From contig OZ245780.1 in assembly GCA_965227905.1 (NCBI GenBank), forward strand, positions 1,736,001-1,800,000: DNA of 64,000 bases, in the 5' to 3' direction. Positions 32,526 through 41,011 of this stretch are shown here, in pieces (position 1 is the first letter of the stretch; the number at the start of each line of letters is the position of its first letter). Origin of the DNA: CBDDHT01 sp965227905 (lineage in GTDB: Bacteria; Pseudomonadota; Alphaproteobacteria; Rhizobiales; Methyloligellaceae). The notes under the pieces were generated by a model that worked only from the letters and a program-made list of their open reading frames with translations, did not search any database and had not been told where the DNA came from. The position numbers and the translations under genes are program-made.

Positions 32526-34346
32526 ATGACCCTGCGTAATATCGCAATCATCGCGCATGTCGATCACGGAAAGACGACCCTGATCGACGTGCTTCTGAAG
32601 CAATCCGGAACCTTCCGCGAGAATCAGCAGACGGAAGAGCGGATGCTCGACTCCAATGATCTGGAGCGCGAGCGCGGCATCACGATCCTGGCCAAGGTCA
32701 CCTCGCTCGAGTGGCAGGGGACGCGTATCAATATTGTCGATACGCCCGGTCATGCGGATTTCGGCGGGGAGGTCGAACGTATTCTGCATATGGTCGATGG
32801 CGTGATTCTGCTTGTCGATGCCTCGGAAGGCCCGATGCCGCAGACGAAATTCGTCCTCTCGAAGGCCCTGAAGCTGGGGTTACGGCCGATCGTTGCGATC
32901 AACAAGATCGACAAACCCGACCAGCGCGCGGTTGAAGTGCTTGATGAGGTATTCGATCTGTTCGCTGCGCTCGATGCCGACGAAGAGCAGTTGGACTTCC
33001 CGGTTCTTTATGGCTCTGCCAAGATTGGCTGGATGGCGGATGAGCCTGAAGGACCTCAGGAGGGCATGGCGCCTTTGTTCGAGCGCGTCTTGGCTCATGT
33101 CTCCGAACCTGAATCGGAAGATGGCCCGTTCCGCATGCTTGCGACAACTGTAGAAGCCAATCCTTACCTCGGGCGCATTTTGACAGGCCGCATTGCCTCT
33201 GGGACGGCAAAACCGAATATGAGCGTCAAGGCTTTGTCACGCGATGGCAAAGTCATCGAGCAGGGGCGCGTATCAAAGATCTTGGCGTTCCGGGGATTGG
33301 AGCGCGTGCCGGTCGAAAGTGCGGGTGCCGGTGAAATTGTTGCGCTTGCCGGCCTGACGCAGGCCACCGTTGCCGATACGCTTGCCGCGCCAGAAGTGAC
33401 CGAGGCGATCCCCGCCCAGCCTATCGATCCGCCGACGCTGTCCATGACCTTCCGGGTGAATGACGGTCCGCTTGCCGGAACGGAAGGCTCCAAGCTTCAG
33501 AGCCGCGTCATTCGCGAACGCCTGCTAGCGGAAGCCGAAGGCAATGTCGCGATCGAAGTCGAAGAGGCAGCGGAAGCCGATGCCTTTGTCGTGTCGGGAC
33601 GGGGTGAACTTCAACTCGCTATTCTGATCGAGAATATGCGCCGGGAAGGTTTTGAACTCTGTGTCGGCCGGCCACGCGTTGTCTATCAAACGAATGACGC
33701 GGGCCAGAGACTTGAGCCGATCGAAGAGGTCATCATCGATGTGGATGAAGCCTATTCCGGTCCGGTGGTTCAGAAGCTGGCGGAGCGCAAGGCGGATCTG
33801 ATCGAGATGCGCGCTTCCGGGGCGGATCGCACCCGCCTCGTGTTTCATGCGCCGACACGCGGTCTGATCGGCTATCAGACGGAGCTGTTGTCCGATACCC
33901 GCGGCACGGCGACATTCAACCGTCTCTTCCACAGCTATGCGCCATACAAGGGCGAGATCCCCGGCCGTCACACGGGCGTTCTGATCTCGAATGCAAACGG
34001 TGTTTCCGTTGCCTATGCCTTGTGGAATCTCGAAGATCGCGGGCCTTTGCTGATCGGCTCCGGCGAGAAGGTTTATCAGGGCATGATCGTCGGCGAGCAC
34101 AGCCGCGACAATGATCTCGAGGTGAATGTCCTCAAGGGCAAGCAGCTCACAAATATCCGTGCCGCAGGTAAGGATGAGGCGGTGCGGCTCAAGCCACCAC
34201 TCAAGCTTTCGCTTGAGGCGTCGCTGGCCTATGTGACCGAAGACGAATTGGTCGAGGTGACTCCGGAGTCGATCCGACTGCGCAAGGGACTACTTGATCC
34301 TCACGATCGCCGGCGTGCTGAACGCGCAAAAGACAAAGTCGCTTGA
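32526..34346 (+). CDS. typA: TypA/BipA ribosome-associated GTPase
   Basis: The 606-residue product starts MTLRNIAIIAHVDHGKTTLID and shows GTPase motifs (AHVDHGKT, RGITI, DTPGHADFGGEVER, NKIDKP), then domains II, III and V and the TypA-specific C-terminal domain with RTRLVFHAPTRGLIGYQ and FHSYAPYKG. Length is usual. TypA binds the ribosome under stress and at low temperature and helps 50S assembly. It stands alone; the lipoprotein gene converges on it with an 8-bp gap. Highly conserved and surely vertical in origin. Confidence 0.97.
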   Translation: MTLRNIAIIAHVDHGKTTLIDVLLKQSGTFRENQQTEERMLDSNDLERERGITILAKVTSLEWQGTRINIVDTPGHADFGGEVERILHMVDGVILLVDASEGPMPQTKFVLSKALKLGLRPIVAINKIDKPDQRAVEVLDEVFDLFAALDADEEQLDFPVLYGSAKIGWMADEPEGPQEGMAPLFERVLAHVSEPESEDGPFRMLATTVEANPYLGRILTGRIASGTAKPNMSVKALSRDGKVIEQGRVSKILAFRGLERVPVESAGAGEIVALAGLTQATVADTLAAPEVTEAIPAQPIDPPTLSMTFRVNDGPLAGTEGSKLQSRVIRERLLAEAEGNVAIEVEEAAEADAFVVSGRGELQLAILIENMRREGFELCVGRPRVVYQTNDAGQRLEPIEEVIIDVDEAYSGPVVQKLAERKADLIEMRASGADRTRLVFHAPTRGLIGYQTELLSDTRGTATFNRLFHSYAPYKGEIPGRHTGVLISNANGVSVAYALWNLEDRGPLLIGSGEKVYQGMIVGEHSRDNDLEVNVLKGKQLTNIRAAGKDEAVRLKPPLKLSLEASLAYVTEDELVEVTPESIRLRKGLLDPHDRRRAERAKDKVA

Positions 34347-34354
34347 GGTGACGT

Positions 34355-34789
34355 TTATATGTTGCCGTTGCGGCGGCACATAAAGTTGACCTTGGAGCGT
34401 TTCGACGAGTCGTTTCCGACCTGTCCGCGTTCCGGAATCGGTTTGCCGCCACGCTCACGAAGCTCGAGATAGAAGGGGAGCGCGTCGGCTCGGCTTCCCT
34501 CCGCGCCCGCAACCTTCACATAGCCACAGACATGAATGCCGGGCTCACCGGCGGCGGATATGGCCGTTGTGTTGGAAAACTGGGCCGTCTGCGGGTTAGA
34601 AACAATCTGTTTCACGCCACCGTGGACGGCCGCGACCTGCTCGCTGGTTAGTGTGAGGTGACGCACATTGGCGTTCGCCGTCGTCTGGACGTTGCCGCCG
34701 GTCTGGCAGCCTGCGACGAGAGTCATGACAAGAATCGGCGCAACCAGAAAACGCGGATTTGAGCCGTTTATTTGAGAACGCAAACTCAT
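34355..34789 (-). CDS. Small lipoprotein of unknown function
   Basis: The 144-residue product begins MSLRSQINGSNPRFLVAPILVMTLVAGCQTGG, a lipoprotein signal with lipobox VAGC, so it should be anchored in the envelope. The mature part has the phrase LTSEQVAAVHGGVKQIVSNPQTAQFSN and GIHVCGYVKVAG, seen in a family of rhizobial hypothetical lipoproteins, with a C-terminal Cys. The start at 34789 fits the signal; the open frame upstream reads through the 42-bp repeats and is not thought to be coding. Function unknown. Confidence 0.75.
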   Translation of the reverse strand: MSLRSQINGSNPRFLVAPILVMTLVAGCQTGGNVQTTANANVRHLTLTSEQVAAVHGGVKQIVSNPQTAQFSNTTAISAAGEPGIHVCGYVKVAGAEGSRADALPFYLELRERGGKPIPERGQVGNDSSKRSKVNFMCRRNGNI

Positions 34790-35310
34790 GGACTTACCCC
34801 ATACGCGACTTGCGGATTTTGGTCCACGCCAATTATGCACATGTCGTGCCACGATCTCAAAACCTGTCTTTACCGGCGGCTCTTTGCTGGCCAGCGTCTT
34901 GTAAGGGTGTCCGAGCCGCCGAAGCGGCCCGCCGGTCTTCTTGTCAGGGTGTCCGGGCTGCCGAAGCGGCCCGCCAATCTTCTTGTCGGGGTGTCCGGGC
35001 TGCCGAAGCGGCCCGCCAATCTTCTTGTCGGGGTGTCCGGGCCGCCGAAGCGGCCCGGACGGGGACAAGAGCATTGGGAGAGGATGGAAGACGCCCGTCG
35101 GGCATGATACCGGGGGTTGCTGGCACAGGACCGGCGAACGCTTCCAACACTAACCGGATTGAGAGAGGCCGGAACCAGCTTGGGCGTGCTGTTATGCTCC
35201 GGTTTCTCATCCCGATATGAGGTCAGTCGCGCCGGCCGCACGAATGGTTCAACGGGCCAACGTTTTTTTTGATCTTGAGAAGGTCGATTGTCGATTTGTG
35301 GCAGTTTTGC
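34790..35310. other. 521-bp intergenic region with tandem repeats
   Basis: Between the lipoprotein and pirin genes, both on the reverse strand, lies a region dominated by a 42-bp tandem repeat at 34901-35060. The stretch 34790-34900 should carry the lipoprotein promoter. From 35061 to 35310 no gene, repeat or clear terminator was seen; a T-run at 35265 lies shortly after the end of the pirin gene on that strand. Frames that cross the repeats on both strands arise only because 42 is a multiple of three. Confidence 0.6.
34901..35060. repeat. 42-bp tandem repeat with a nested hairpin, about 3.8 copies
   Basis: Copies begin at 34901, 34943, 34985 and 35027. Copies 2 and 3 are almost identical, copy 1 differs at a few sites, and copy 4 is cut short after its hairpin. 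Each unit contains GGGC(T/C)GC-CGAA-GCGGCCC, a stem closed by a CGAA tetraloop. In copy 4 the stem is perfect over 11 base pairs (arms GTCCGGGCCGC and GCGGCCCGGAC, 35035-35060) and outer bases CTTGTC/GACAAG can extend it. There are no spacers, so it is not CRISPR. Confidence 0.85.
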
Positions 35311-36228
35311 TCACTTTTCAGGCAGCGGAATAAACTCGCTATCTCCAGGTACCGTGTCGAACCGCATTGCTTTCCAGTCTTCTTTTGCCTGTTCGATGCG
35401 TTCTTTCGAGCTGGAGACGAAATTCCACCAGATATAGCGCGGCCCATCCATCGGCTCGCCGCCAAGCAACAAGATGCGGCTTGCCGCCTTTGCCGTAACG
35501 GTGATCTCGTCGCCGGGCCGAAACACTAGGAGCCGACCGGCATCGAATATGTCGCCTGCAATTTCGATGGACCCTTCGGCAATGTAGATCCCGCGCTCTT
35601 CGTGTATAGGTGGAAGGGGCAATTTGGCTCCTGGCTCAAGAGCCGCGTCAGCATAGAACATGTCGCTGGTCGATTTCACTGGCGAGCGTTCGCCATAAAG
35701 ATCGCCCGTGATGAGACGAACCGTACTCCCCGCATCAGAAATCTCCGGCAGATCGTCAGCGCCATGATGGACGAAGGCCGCGTCGGTCTCTTCCATCGAT
35801 TTTGGCAGAGCGACCCAGCTTTGAATTCCGAAAAGCTTGGCGCCTCGGTTTCGCTCTTCTGTACCGGTCCGCTCGGAGTGGACGATGCCGTTCCCGGCGG
35901 TCATCCAGTTCACAGCACCCGGCTGTATGGGTTGTTCGACCCCAAGGCTATCGCGGTGCATGATTTCGCCGCGAAACAGATAGGTCACCGTTGATATGCC
36001 GATGTGGGGGTGCGGTCGAACATCGATCCCTTCGCCAAGAATGAATTCGGATGGCCCCATCTGATCGAAGAAAATGAAGGGACCGATCATCTGCTTTTTT
36101 GCAGAGGGCAATGCCCGTCTGACCTCGAAACCGCCAAGATCGCGGGCGCGGGGCACAATGACGGTCTCGATCGCATCACAGGCGTTCTTGTCTCCGGGGG
36201 CAGGGTCGTCGCAAGGTTGCCAACTCAT
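35311..36228 (-). CDS. Pirin family protein (larger)
   Basis: The 305-residue bicupin has pirin metal ligands in RPHPHIGISTVTYLFRGEIMHRDS and NGIVHSERTG, an EFILGEGIDVRPHPHIG start and a C-terminal cupin without ligands. Pirins are iron-binding proteins, some with quercetin dioxygenase activity. The ATG at 36228 has AGAGG eight bases upstream; the frame also reads a TTG two codons earlier. A second, shorter pirin is encoded 128 bp upstream on the same strand, separated by a terminator hairpin, so they may be separate transcripts. Confidence 0.9.
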   Translation of the reverse strand: MSWQPCDDPAPGDKNACDAIETVIVPRARDLGGFEVRRALPSAKKQMIGPFIFFDQMGPSEFILGEGIDVRPHPHIGISTVTYLFRGEIMHRDSLGVEQPIQPGAVNWMTAGNGIVHSERTGTEERNRGAKLFGIQSWVALPKSMEETDAAFVHHGADDLPEISDAGSTVRLITGDLYGERSPVKSTSDMFYADAALEPGAKLPLPPIHEERGIYIAEGSIEIAGDIFDAGRLLVFRPGDEITVTAKAASRILLLGGEPMDGPRYIWWNFVSSSKERIEQAKEDWKAMRFDTVPGDSEFIPLPEK

Positions 36229-36328
36229 TTGCAATGCCTCTTTGTGTTGTCCGCTGGGTATTCTGTCAGGACATGATCACAGTCATCCGGATTGATGTCG
36301 ATGTCGTGTCAGTTGGGCGACATGTACG

Positions 36329-36354
36329 ATGGCGGGGCCGATAAGCCCCGCCAT
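36329..36354 (-). terminator. Hairpin directly after the YhhW-like pirin gene
   Basis: Arms ATGGCGGGGC and GCCCCGCCAT pair perfectly over ten bases around CGATAA, starting two bases after the stop codon on the reverse strand. No T-run follows, so it could also be a transcript 3' end stabiliser. Confidence 0.55.
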
Positions 36355-36356
36355 AA

Positions 36357-37058
36357 CTATGCGTTCAGATCAAATAGCAGCACCTCGGCATCATCCGTTG
36401 CTGTGATCATGAGGGGCTCCTCTTCGGAAAGACCGAGGCCGTCACCGGCATAAAGCGGCTGATCGTTCGCCTGGATCGTGCCACGAGCGACCTGGATCCA
36501 GACCTTTCTTCCCGAACGGACCTCATGCGTCACGCTGCCGCCTGTCGTCAGGCTTGTCGAATAGAGATCGACGTCCTGGTGGATCGTGAGTGATCCCTCT
36601 CTGCCGTCGCGCGATCCGACGAGCTTCAGCGTTTGTGCGCGTTCATCGGTCGGAAAGGTCTTCTGCTCATAACCTGGCTCAAGGCCCTTACGTTCCGGCT
36701 CGATCCAGATCTGCAGAAAGTGAACGGGGTCAGTTGAGGACGCATTGAACTCGCTGTGCTGAATTCCCGTTCCCGCTGTCATCCGTTGGACATCGCCCGG
36801 TCGAATGATCGATCCGGTGCCAAGGCTATCCTTGTGCTCGATCCCGCCCTCCAGAACATAGGTAATGATCTCCATGTCTTGGTGGTCGTGCGTATCGAAG
36901 CCGGCGCCTGGGGCAACCTTGTCCTCATTGATCACCCTGAGTGCGCCAAAACCCATATGGGCGGGATCGAAATAGCGACCGAAAGAAAAACTGTGGCGAC
37001 TGTCGAGCCAGCCGAAGTTGGCATGGCCTCTCGCCTCGGATGGTCGAAACATAAGCAT
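36357..37058 (-). CDS. Pirin family protein, YhhW/quercetinase-like
   Basis: The 233-residue product has the start FRPSEARGHANFGWLDSRHSFSFGRYFDP and metal site HDHQDMEIITYVLEGGIEHKDS with GTGIQHSEFN, as in E. coli YhhW, which opens quercetin with a metal at the N-terminal cupin. It is divergent from a LysR gene with 116 bp between them; pirin/LysR pairs of this kind respond to oxidants or electrophiles in other proteobacteria. This one is the better candidate for direct LysR control. Confidence 0.92.
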   Translation of the reverse strand: MLMFRPSEARGHANFGWLDSRHSFSFGRYFDPAHMGFGALRVINEDKVAPGAGFDTHDHQDMEIITYVLEGGIEHKDSLGTGSIIRPGDVQRMTAGTGIQHSEFNASSTDPVHFLQIWIEPERKGLEPGYEQKTFPTDERAQTLKLVGSRDGREGSLTIHQDVDLYSTSLTTGGSVTHEVRSGRKVWIQVARGTIQANDQPLYAGDGLGLSEEEPLMITATDDAEVLLFDLNA

Positions 37059-37136
37059 TTTTCTGCCTCCTAAACTGGACGATCGGTGTTGTTCATCATA
37101 TGAGACGGCTCTTTACTGGAGACAATACATTCATTT

Positions 37137-37155
37137 ATTGACATACTGTCGCAAT
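37137..37155. promoter_or_regulatory. Candidate LysR box in pirin/LysR intergenic region
   Basis: ATTG and CAAT are separated by 11 bases, giving the T-N11-A form with extended arms, 20 bp before the LysR start and within the region shared with the divergent pirin gene. Support is symmetry and position only. Confidence 0.45.
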
Positions 37156-37174
37156 AATCAGGACAATCGCTCTG

Positions 37175-38095
37175 ATGGACAAATTCGCCGCATTGAATGT
37201 CTTCAAACATGTTGTGGAAGCGCAGGGATTCGCTGCCGCGGCCCGGCAACTCGGCATGTCACGCTCCGCGGTAAACCGGCTTGTGATTGCGCTTGAGGCG
37301 GAATTGGGCGCGCAGCTTCTCAGTCGTACGACGCGCAGTGTTGCGCCCACAGCAACGGGGCTCGCATTCTATGAGCGTACCAGAGTCATTCTCGCCGAAC
37401 TGGAAGAGGCGGAGCATGCCGTCGGCGAGTCCCATGCTACGCCCAAAGGCGGAATGCGCATCAATGCGCCGATGACCTTCGGGACAACACACCTCGCCTC
37501 GGCGATCATAGATTTTATGGCGCGCTACGATGAAATCCAGGTCCAACTCGTACTGGATGATCGCTTCGTCGATCCGGTCGAGGAAGGATTCGACGTGACG
37601 ATCAGGATCGCAGAGCCCCAGGACGATACAAGTCTGGTCGATCATCGCCTGATCGAAGCACGGCGCGTCCTTTGTGCCTCGCCCGGCTATGTTGCGAAAC
37701 ACGGGACACCGACCCATCCAATTGAACTCAAGTCCCGCCGGTGCCTGCATTATGGCCATTTGCCGACAGGGAGTATCTGGCGGCTGACCGGACCGGATGG
37801 GAGATATGATATCGGTGTCAACGGTGTCCTTTGCTCCAACAATGGCGAGGTTCTGAAGACCGCTGCGTTGGCGGGGCTGGGTATCGCCCTCTTGCCGACA
37901 TTCATCATTGGCGAGGCGCTTCGTACCGGTCGACTCGTAGAAGTGCTACCGGCTTTCAAGCCACCTGAAATCTGGGTCTGCGTTATCTATCCCCCAGGAC
38001 GTCATCTTTCGGCAAAGGTGCGTTTGCTAACTGATTTCTTGAGTCATCGCTTTTCGGACGAAACAGCGTGGGAGCAGGATACGTCAATGAGGTGA
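37175..38095 (+). CDS. LysR-family regulator
   Basis: The 306-residue protein has the typical winged helix (FKHVVEAQGFAAAARQLGMSRSAVNRLVIALEAELGAQLLSRTTRSVAPT in part) and substrate domain of the large CrgA/YhcS-like group, with NAPMTFGTTHLASAI and GLGIALLPTFIIGEAL. It is divergent from the YhhW-like pirin and most likely controls it. The 3' end overlaps the convergent TerB-like gene by 12 bp. Confidence 0.92.
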   Translation: MDKFAALNVFKHVVEAQGFAAAARQLGMSRSAVNRLVIALEAELGAQLLSRTTRSVAPTATGLAFYERTRVILAELEEAEHAVGESHATPKGGMRINAPMTFGTTHLASAIIDFMARYDEIQVQLVLDDRFVDPVEEGFDVTIRIAEPQDDTSLVDHRLIEARRVLCASPGYVAKHGTPTHPIELKSRRCLHYGHLPTGSIWRLTGPDGRYDIGVNGVLCSNNGEVLKTAALAGLGIALLPTFIIGEALRTGRLVEVLPAFKPPEIWVCVIYPPGRHLSAKVRLLTDFLSHRFSDETAWEQDTSMR

Positions 38096-38710
38096 TGCCG
38101 TGTCCAGACGCTGCATAATCTGCGCGTAGAGCGCTTTGCGCTCTTCTCGTCCGATCCCAAGAGTGTCCGCAATATCGCCGAGGCAATCCGACTCGCCGGC
38201 ATCGAGACTTCGATCCATCAGACTGACCAGGAATGCACCCGTCAGCACATATTGACGGGACTCGAGGCTGGCTTCCTGACCTTTGGCGATTTCCTGCAAA
38301 GCGGCCTGAGGTTTGCGCTGAACGTCTTCCGCGGCGTCCACCACGAACTGAATATCCATGCGGCGCCCGGTAATCTGACCGAATACATCCGCAACAAAGC
38401 CGATCTCACGGTGATCGATGCTCCCGTCTGCCGACGTTTCGAGCAGCATCGCCATCCACAGTGCCGAATGGACAAGCGCGATTTCGTGTTGCGGGAGGGT
38501 CTTTGTCGCTGCGATCAACTCGTTTGTCAGCAGTGCTCTTTCATTTGCGAGCGCACGATTCCCAACAGCACCAATGTCGGTCTCAGCCGGGAGAGTCGTC
38601 AGATTTCGCCGCATACGGAGCGTTCTGCGAACGGCACCAACCATCAGAACCAACCCGCCGATGAGGCAGATGACAACTGCGACCCAGATTACCGTGCCGA
38701 CTTCGTACAC
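38084..38710 (-). CDS. Membrane-anchored TerB-like protein
   Basis: The 208-residue protein starts with one transmembrane helix (VIWVAVVICLIGGLVLMVGAV), a basic linker and then an all-helical domain with ALWMAMLLETSADGSIDHREIGFVADVFGQITG and LMDRSLDAGESDCLGDIADTLGIGREER. The paired acidic loops, SADGSIDHREI and DRSLDAGES, match the TerB tellurite-resistance fold. Function is unknown; TerB proteins bind metal and join membrane stress complexes. No other ter genes are near. Confidence 0.75.
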   Translation of the reverse strand: MYEVGTVIWVAVVICLIGGLVLMVGAVRRTLRMRRNLTTLPAETDIGAVGNRALANERALLTNELIAATKTLPQHEIALVHSALWMAMLLETSADGSIDHREIGFVADVFGQITGRRMDIQFVVDAAEDVQRKPQAALQEIAKGQEASLESRQYVLTGAFLVSLMDRSLDAGESDCLGDIADTLGIGREERKALYAQIMQRLDTASPH

Positions 38711-39230
38711 TGTGACCCCCTGAATGGAGAAAGATTAGACAACCCAACCCTCTACTACAATCGCTCAAATACTGGTGCGGGCCCAGGTCTTGCCCGAATG
38801 ACGGCATTATCGAATTCAAAATGTGGCAACTGCGCCACAGCTGTTGATTAATTGCATCGAAAATGTGGCGTTCTTCTCGACCCAAACAGGATTAGCACCT
38901 AGCATCAAAGCCATAGAGTATTGCGTTAATCAGCGTCGTGAGTTTTGCGGGGCGAGCCATTGGTTTCCTTCGGGAGAATTGGCAAGTCGGCATTACTCAG
39001 ATCTCGGCGCCAAGGTCTTGGGTGTTAGTTATGTGGTCCGTCGCTCAAGTTTCGCGGGATATCCTGCAGCTTTTTATCATCGCCATCTTTGCAATTCTGA
39101 CCGGCGTTACGCTCGCAGCAAGCGGCGTTGGCGCAGCAGAATTGTCTGCGTCTACAGATCTGTTTCAAGCCGGGGCATCGCTCGTCATCCGATAGGGTAG
39201 GGCGACTGGCTCGGTCGGCCCTCGATGCGG
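38711..39230. other. 520-bp region without a confident gene
   Basis: The stretch between two reverse-strand genes holds the promoter of the TerB-like gene near 38711-38830. A forward frame at 38938-39195 (GTG start, 85 codons) codes for one hydrophobic helix (QLFIIAIFAILTGVTLAASG) and could be a small membrane protein, but it has no clear ribosome site and no recognised family. The sequence near 39195-39230 can form a short imperfect hairpin after the next gene on the reverse strand. Confidence 0.45.
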
Positions 39231-39602
39231 CTATAGCGAGATTTCTCTGACCGAGACGACGCGAAATGTGCGCATTTCGTCGTCATGCTCTCGGATCGAG
39301 ACATACTCGCCAGGCTGAAAGGCATGGGCGCCGAACCGATAGCCGGTCTCGTCATCGTCTTCATCGCCATCAATGTCATAGTGGAAGGCCCATTGGCCGC
39401 CGCGCTTGATGACGAGATGACCGATCTCATCGTCCTCGTTGCCCCAGAATCGGCGAACCCGACAGGCGTCTTTGTCGGTTTTCCATGCTGCCTTGTCGAT
39501 ATGGCCGTCTTCGTCGAGCGGCGCCGAAAACTCATATCCGTGATTTCGGCTGCCAGCAGGAAAATCCTGATCGCGGGCAAGTTCAAGTCGAATGCGGTGC
39601 AT
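39231..39602 (-). CDS. Conserved acidic protein of unknown function
   Basis: The 123-residue soluble protein MHRIRLELARDQDFPAGSRN continues with a pattern of short beta strands and an acidic patch DIDGDEDDDE, then AHAFQPGEYVSIREHDDEMRTFRVVSV. The phrasing (GSRNHGYEF, LDEDGHID, CRVRRFW, GEYVSI) has the look of a conserved alphaproteobacterial hypothetical family. It lies 60 bp after the tandem universal-stress-protein gene on the same strand and may belong to that stress transcript. No function is proposed. Confidence 0.7.
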   Translation of the reverse strand: MHRIRLELARDQDFPAGSRNHGYEFSAPLDEDGHIDKAAWKTDKDACRVRRFWGNEDDEIGHLVIKRGGQWAFHYDIDGDEDDDETGYRFGAHAFQPGEYVSIREHDDEMRTFRVVSVREISL

Positions 39603-39662
39603 GGCTGTTAAAGGCTCCTGGTACGCGTCCCAAAACCGGTGTCCACACTTGGAGGACGCAAA

Positions 39663-40505
39663 TTAGTGCGACATCAAAATCGGCACACGAAGATGGTGGA
39701 GTAGCTCTCGCGTTGCGCCACCGAACAAACTTTCTCGAAGACGCGAATGGCCGTAGCATCCCATGACGAGCAGATCGCAATTCTCTTCTGCCATCCGATT
39801 GAGAATGACGTCGGCAATGGGGACGCCTTGGCGATGTGTCACCGATGCCTCGGCTTTCACACCGTGTCCCGCCAGGCACAGGGCCATCTCCTTGCCATGG
39901 GTAATCAGCTCGTGACCCGACTGCTCCTTCGGATCGACGGCGAGGACTTGCACAATGCTGGCATCGGTCATCAGCGGGAGAGCATCGAATGCGGCGCGCG
40001 CGGACTGGCGGCTTGCATTCCAAGCTACGATAACGCGCTCGCCGAGTGATTTGACTTGCTCAGGATTTGGTATGGCGAGAACCGGGCGTCCGGTTTGCAT
40101 TGCGATGCGGGCTGGCACATCGGTCCAACCGTCTGGAGAGTCTTCCGTGTCCAATCCCATTACGATCAGATCCGCGCAGAGCGCCTGATCCGCGATTTCT
40201 TCGGCGATGTCACCATGGTGAGAATCGTGGGACCGCCATTCGGATGTTACGCCGCAATGCTTTGCTTTCTCAGCGAAGACCGACTCGATTTTTTTCGCCC
40301 GGTCCTGCAGGCCTTTGTACTGCATCTCGATGACGTCCGGCGGCACCTGTATTTCGGCGACACCGTAGGCGCTGAAAATCTGAGGGATAATATGGAGGCC
40401 CACATGTCGCGCCTCGTTCTTGCGCGCCAATGGCAGGACGAGGTCTAGCAGTGGCCCGGCTCTTTCATGAGTAGGAAGATAGGTCACGATCGTCTTGAAG
40501 GGCAT
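39663..40505 (-). CDS. Tandem-domain universal stress protein
   Basis: The 280-residue protein has two UspA domains. The first (to about 150) begins MPFKTIVTYLP and lacks a full nucleotide loop (MGLDTEDSPDG). The second begins RVIVAWNASRQSARA and keeps GCYGHSRLRESLFGGATRELL, the ATP-binding pattern, and ends VPILMSH. Such tandem Usps are induced by oxygen limitation and stationary phase. The neighbours (pirins, TerB-like, host-attachment protein) also point to a stress block. Confidence 0.9.
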   Translation of the reverse strand: MPFKTIVTYLPTHERAGPLLDLVLPLARKNEARHVGLHIIPQIFSAYGVAEIQVPPDVIEMQYKGLQDRAKKIESVFAEKAKHCGVTSEWRSHDSHHGDIAEEIADQALCADLIVMGLDTEDSPDGWTDVPARIAMQTGRPVLAIPNPEQVKSLGERVIVAWNASRQSARAAFDALPLMTDASIVQVLAVDPKEQSGHELITHGKEMALCLAGHGVKAEASVTHRQGVPIADVILNRMAEENCDLLVMGCYGHSRLRESLFGGATRELLHHLRVPILMSH

Positions 40506-40670
40506 GACTTTGATGTCCTCTTCACGCTCCAGGCGGCACCATTCCCAACCAAGTACGATTGGGCCGACGGGTTACCTTAGTATGATGTAGGATTGGGCAC
40601 CCACGAGATGGAGGAAGCCAAGGATCGGAGGTCGGCAAATCCCGCAGGCGCCCAAAGTCTGGCCGATCCG

Positions 40671-40874
40671 CTACGCGGCCGGCATGATCTCTACTCGTTC
40701 TGTTTCACTGCCAAGATCCTTCGACCGCTTGTCGTTCGAATGTGGTCCTGACAGGTCGAAGCCCAATTCAAAATTGTCGAAGATCCGGTCGAGCCGTTCA
40801 TGGAGCGTCGTCCCTCGATTGTCATCGGCACGTTGCTGTCGGTCCTTCGAGCGATAGACATCCAATTTGGGCAT
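40671..40874 (-). CDS. Small hydrophilic protein (67 aa), uncertain
   Basis: The frame gives MPKLDVYRSKDRQQRADDNR and then TLHERLDRIFDNFELGFDLSGPH, ending ETERVEIMPAA. The amphipathic LHERLDRIFDNFELGFDL stretch looks like a true protein helix. The start could be the ATG at 40874 (GGAATG upstream) or 40886. It lies between the tandem Usp and the host-attachment gene on the same strand. No family is recognised, and it may be a real small stress protein or a remnant. Confidence 0.4.
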   Translation of the reverse strand: MPKLDVYRSKDRQQRADDNRGTTLHERLDRIFDNFELGFDLSGPHSNDKRSKDLGSETERVEIMPAA

Positions 40875-41011
40875 GGCGCATTCCATCCACTTTTCGTCCG
40901 CGAATGATCCGCTGACTTCAATTGCAATCCTCTTTTATTGATTCAGTACGCCTGAGGCCGAAAGCCTGCCCTGATGCAGATCAGTCCAAGGCAGGTTTGG
41001 AATCGAGACGC

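Noticed and set aside
34901..35060. CRISPR-like array
   Set aside because: The repeats are directly adjacent with no unique spacers, the unit is 42 bp, and no cas gene is near.
34790..35074. N-terminal extension of the lipoprotein reading through the 42-bp repeats
   Set aside because: A good lipoprotein signal starts at 34789, and the extension only exists because the repeat length is a multiple of three.
34759..35220. Forward-strand repeat protein (RAAEAARRSSC-type repeats)
   Set aside because: No ribosome site or conserved domain; the open frame follows from the repeat unit length.
38938..39195. 85-codon membrane protein
   Set aside because: A hydrophobic helix is present, but there is no clear ribosome site or known family; kept only as a note.
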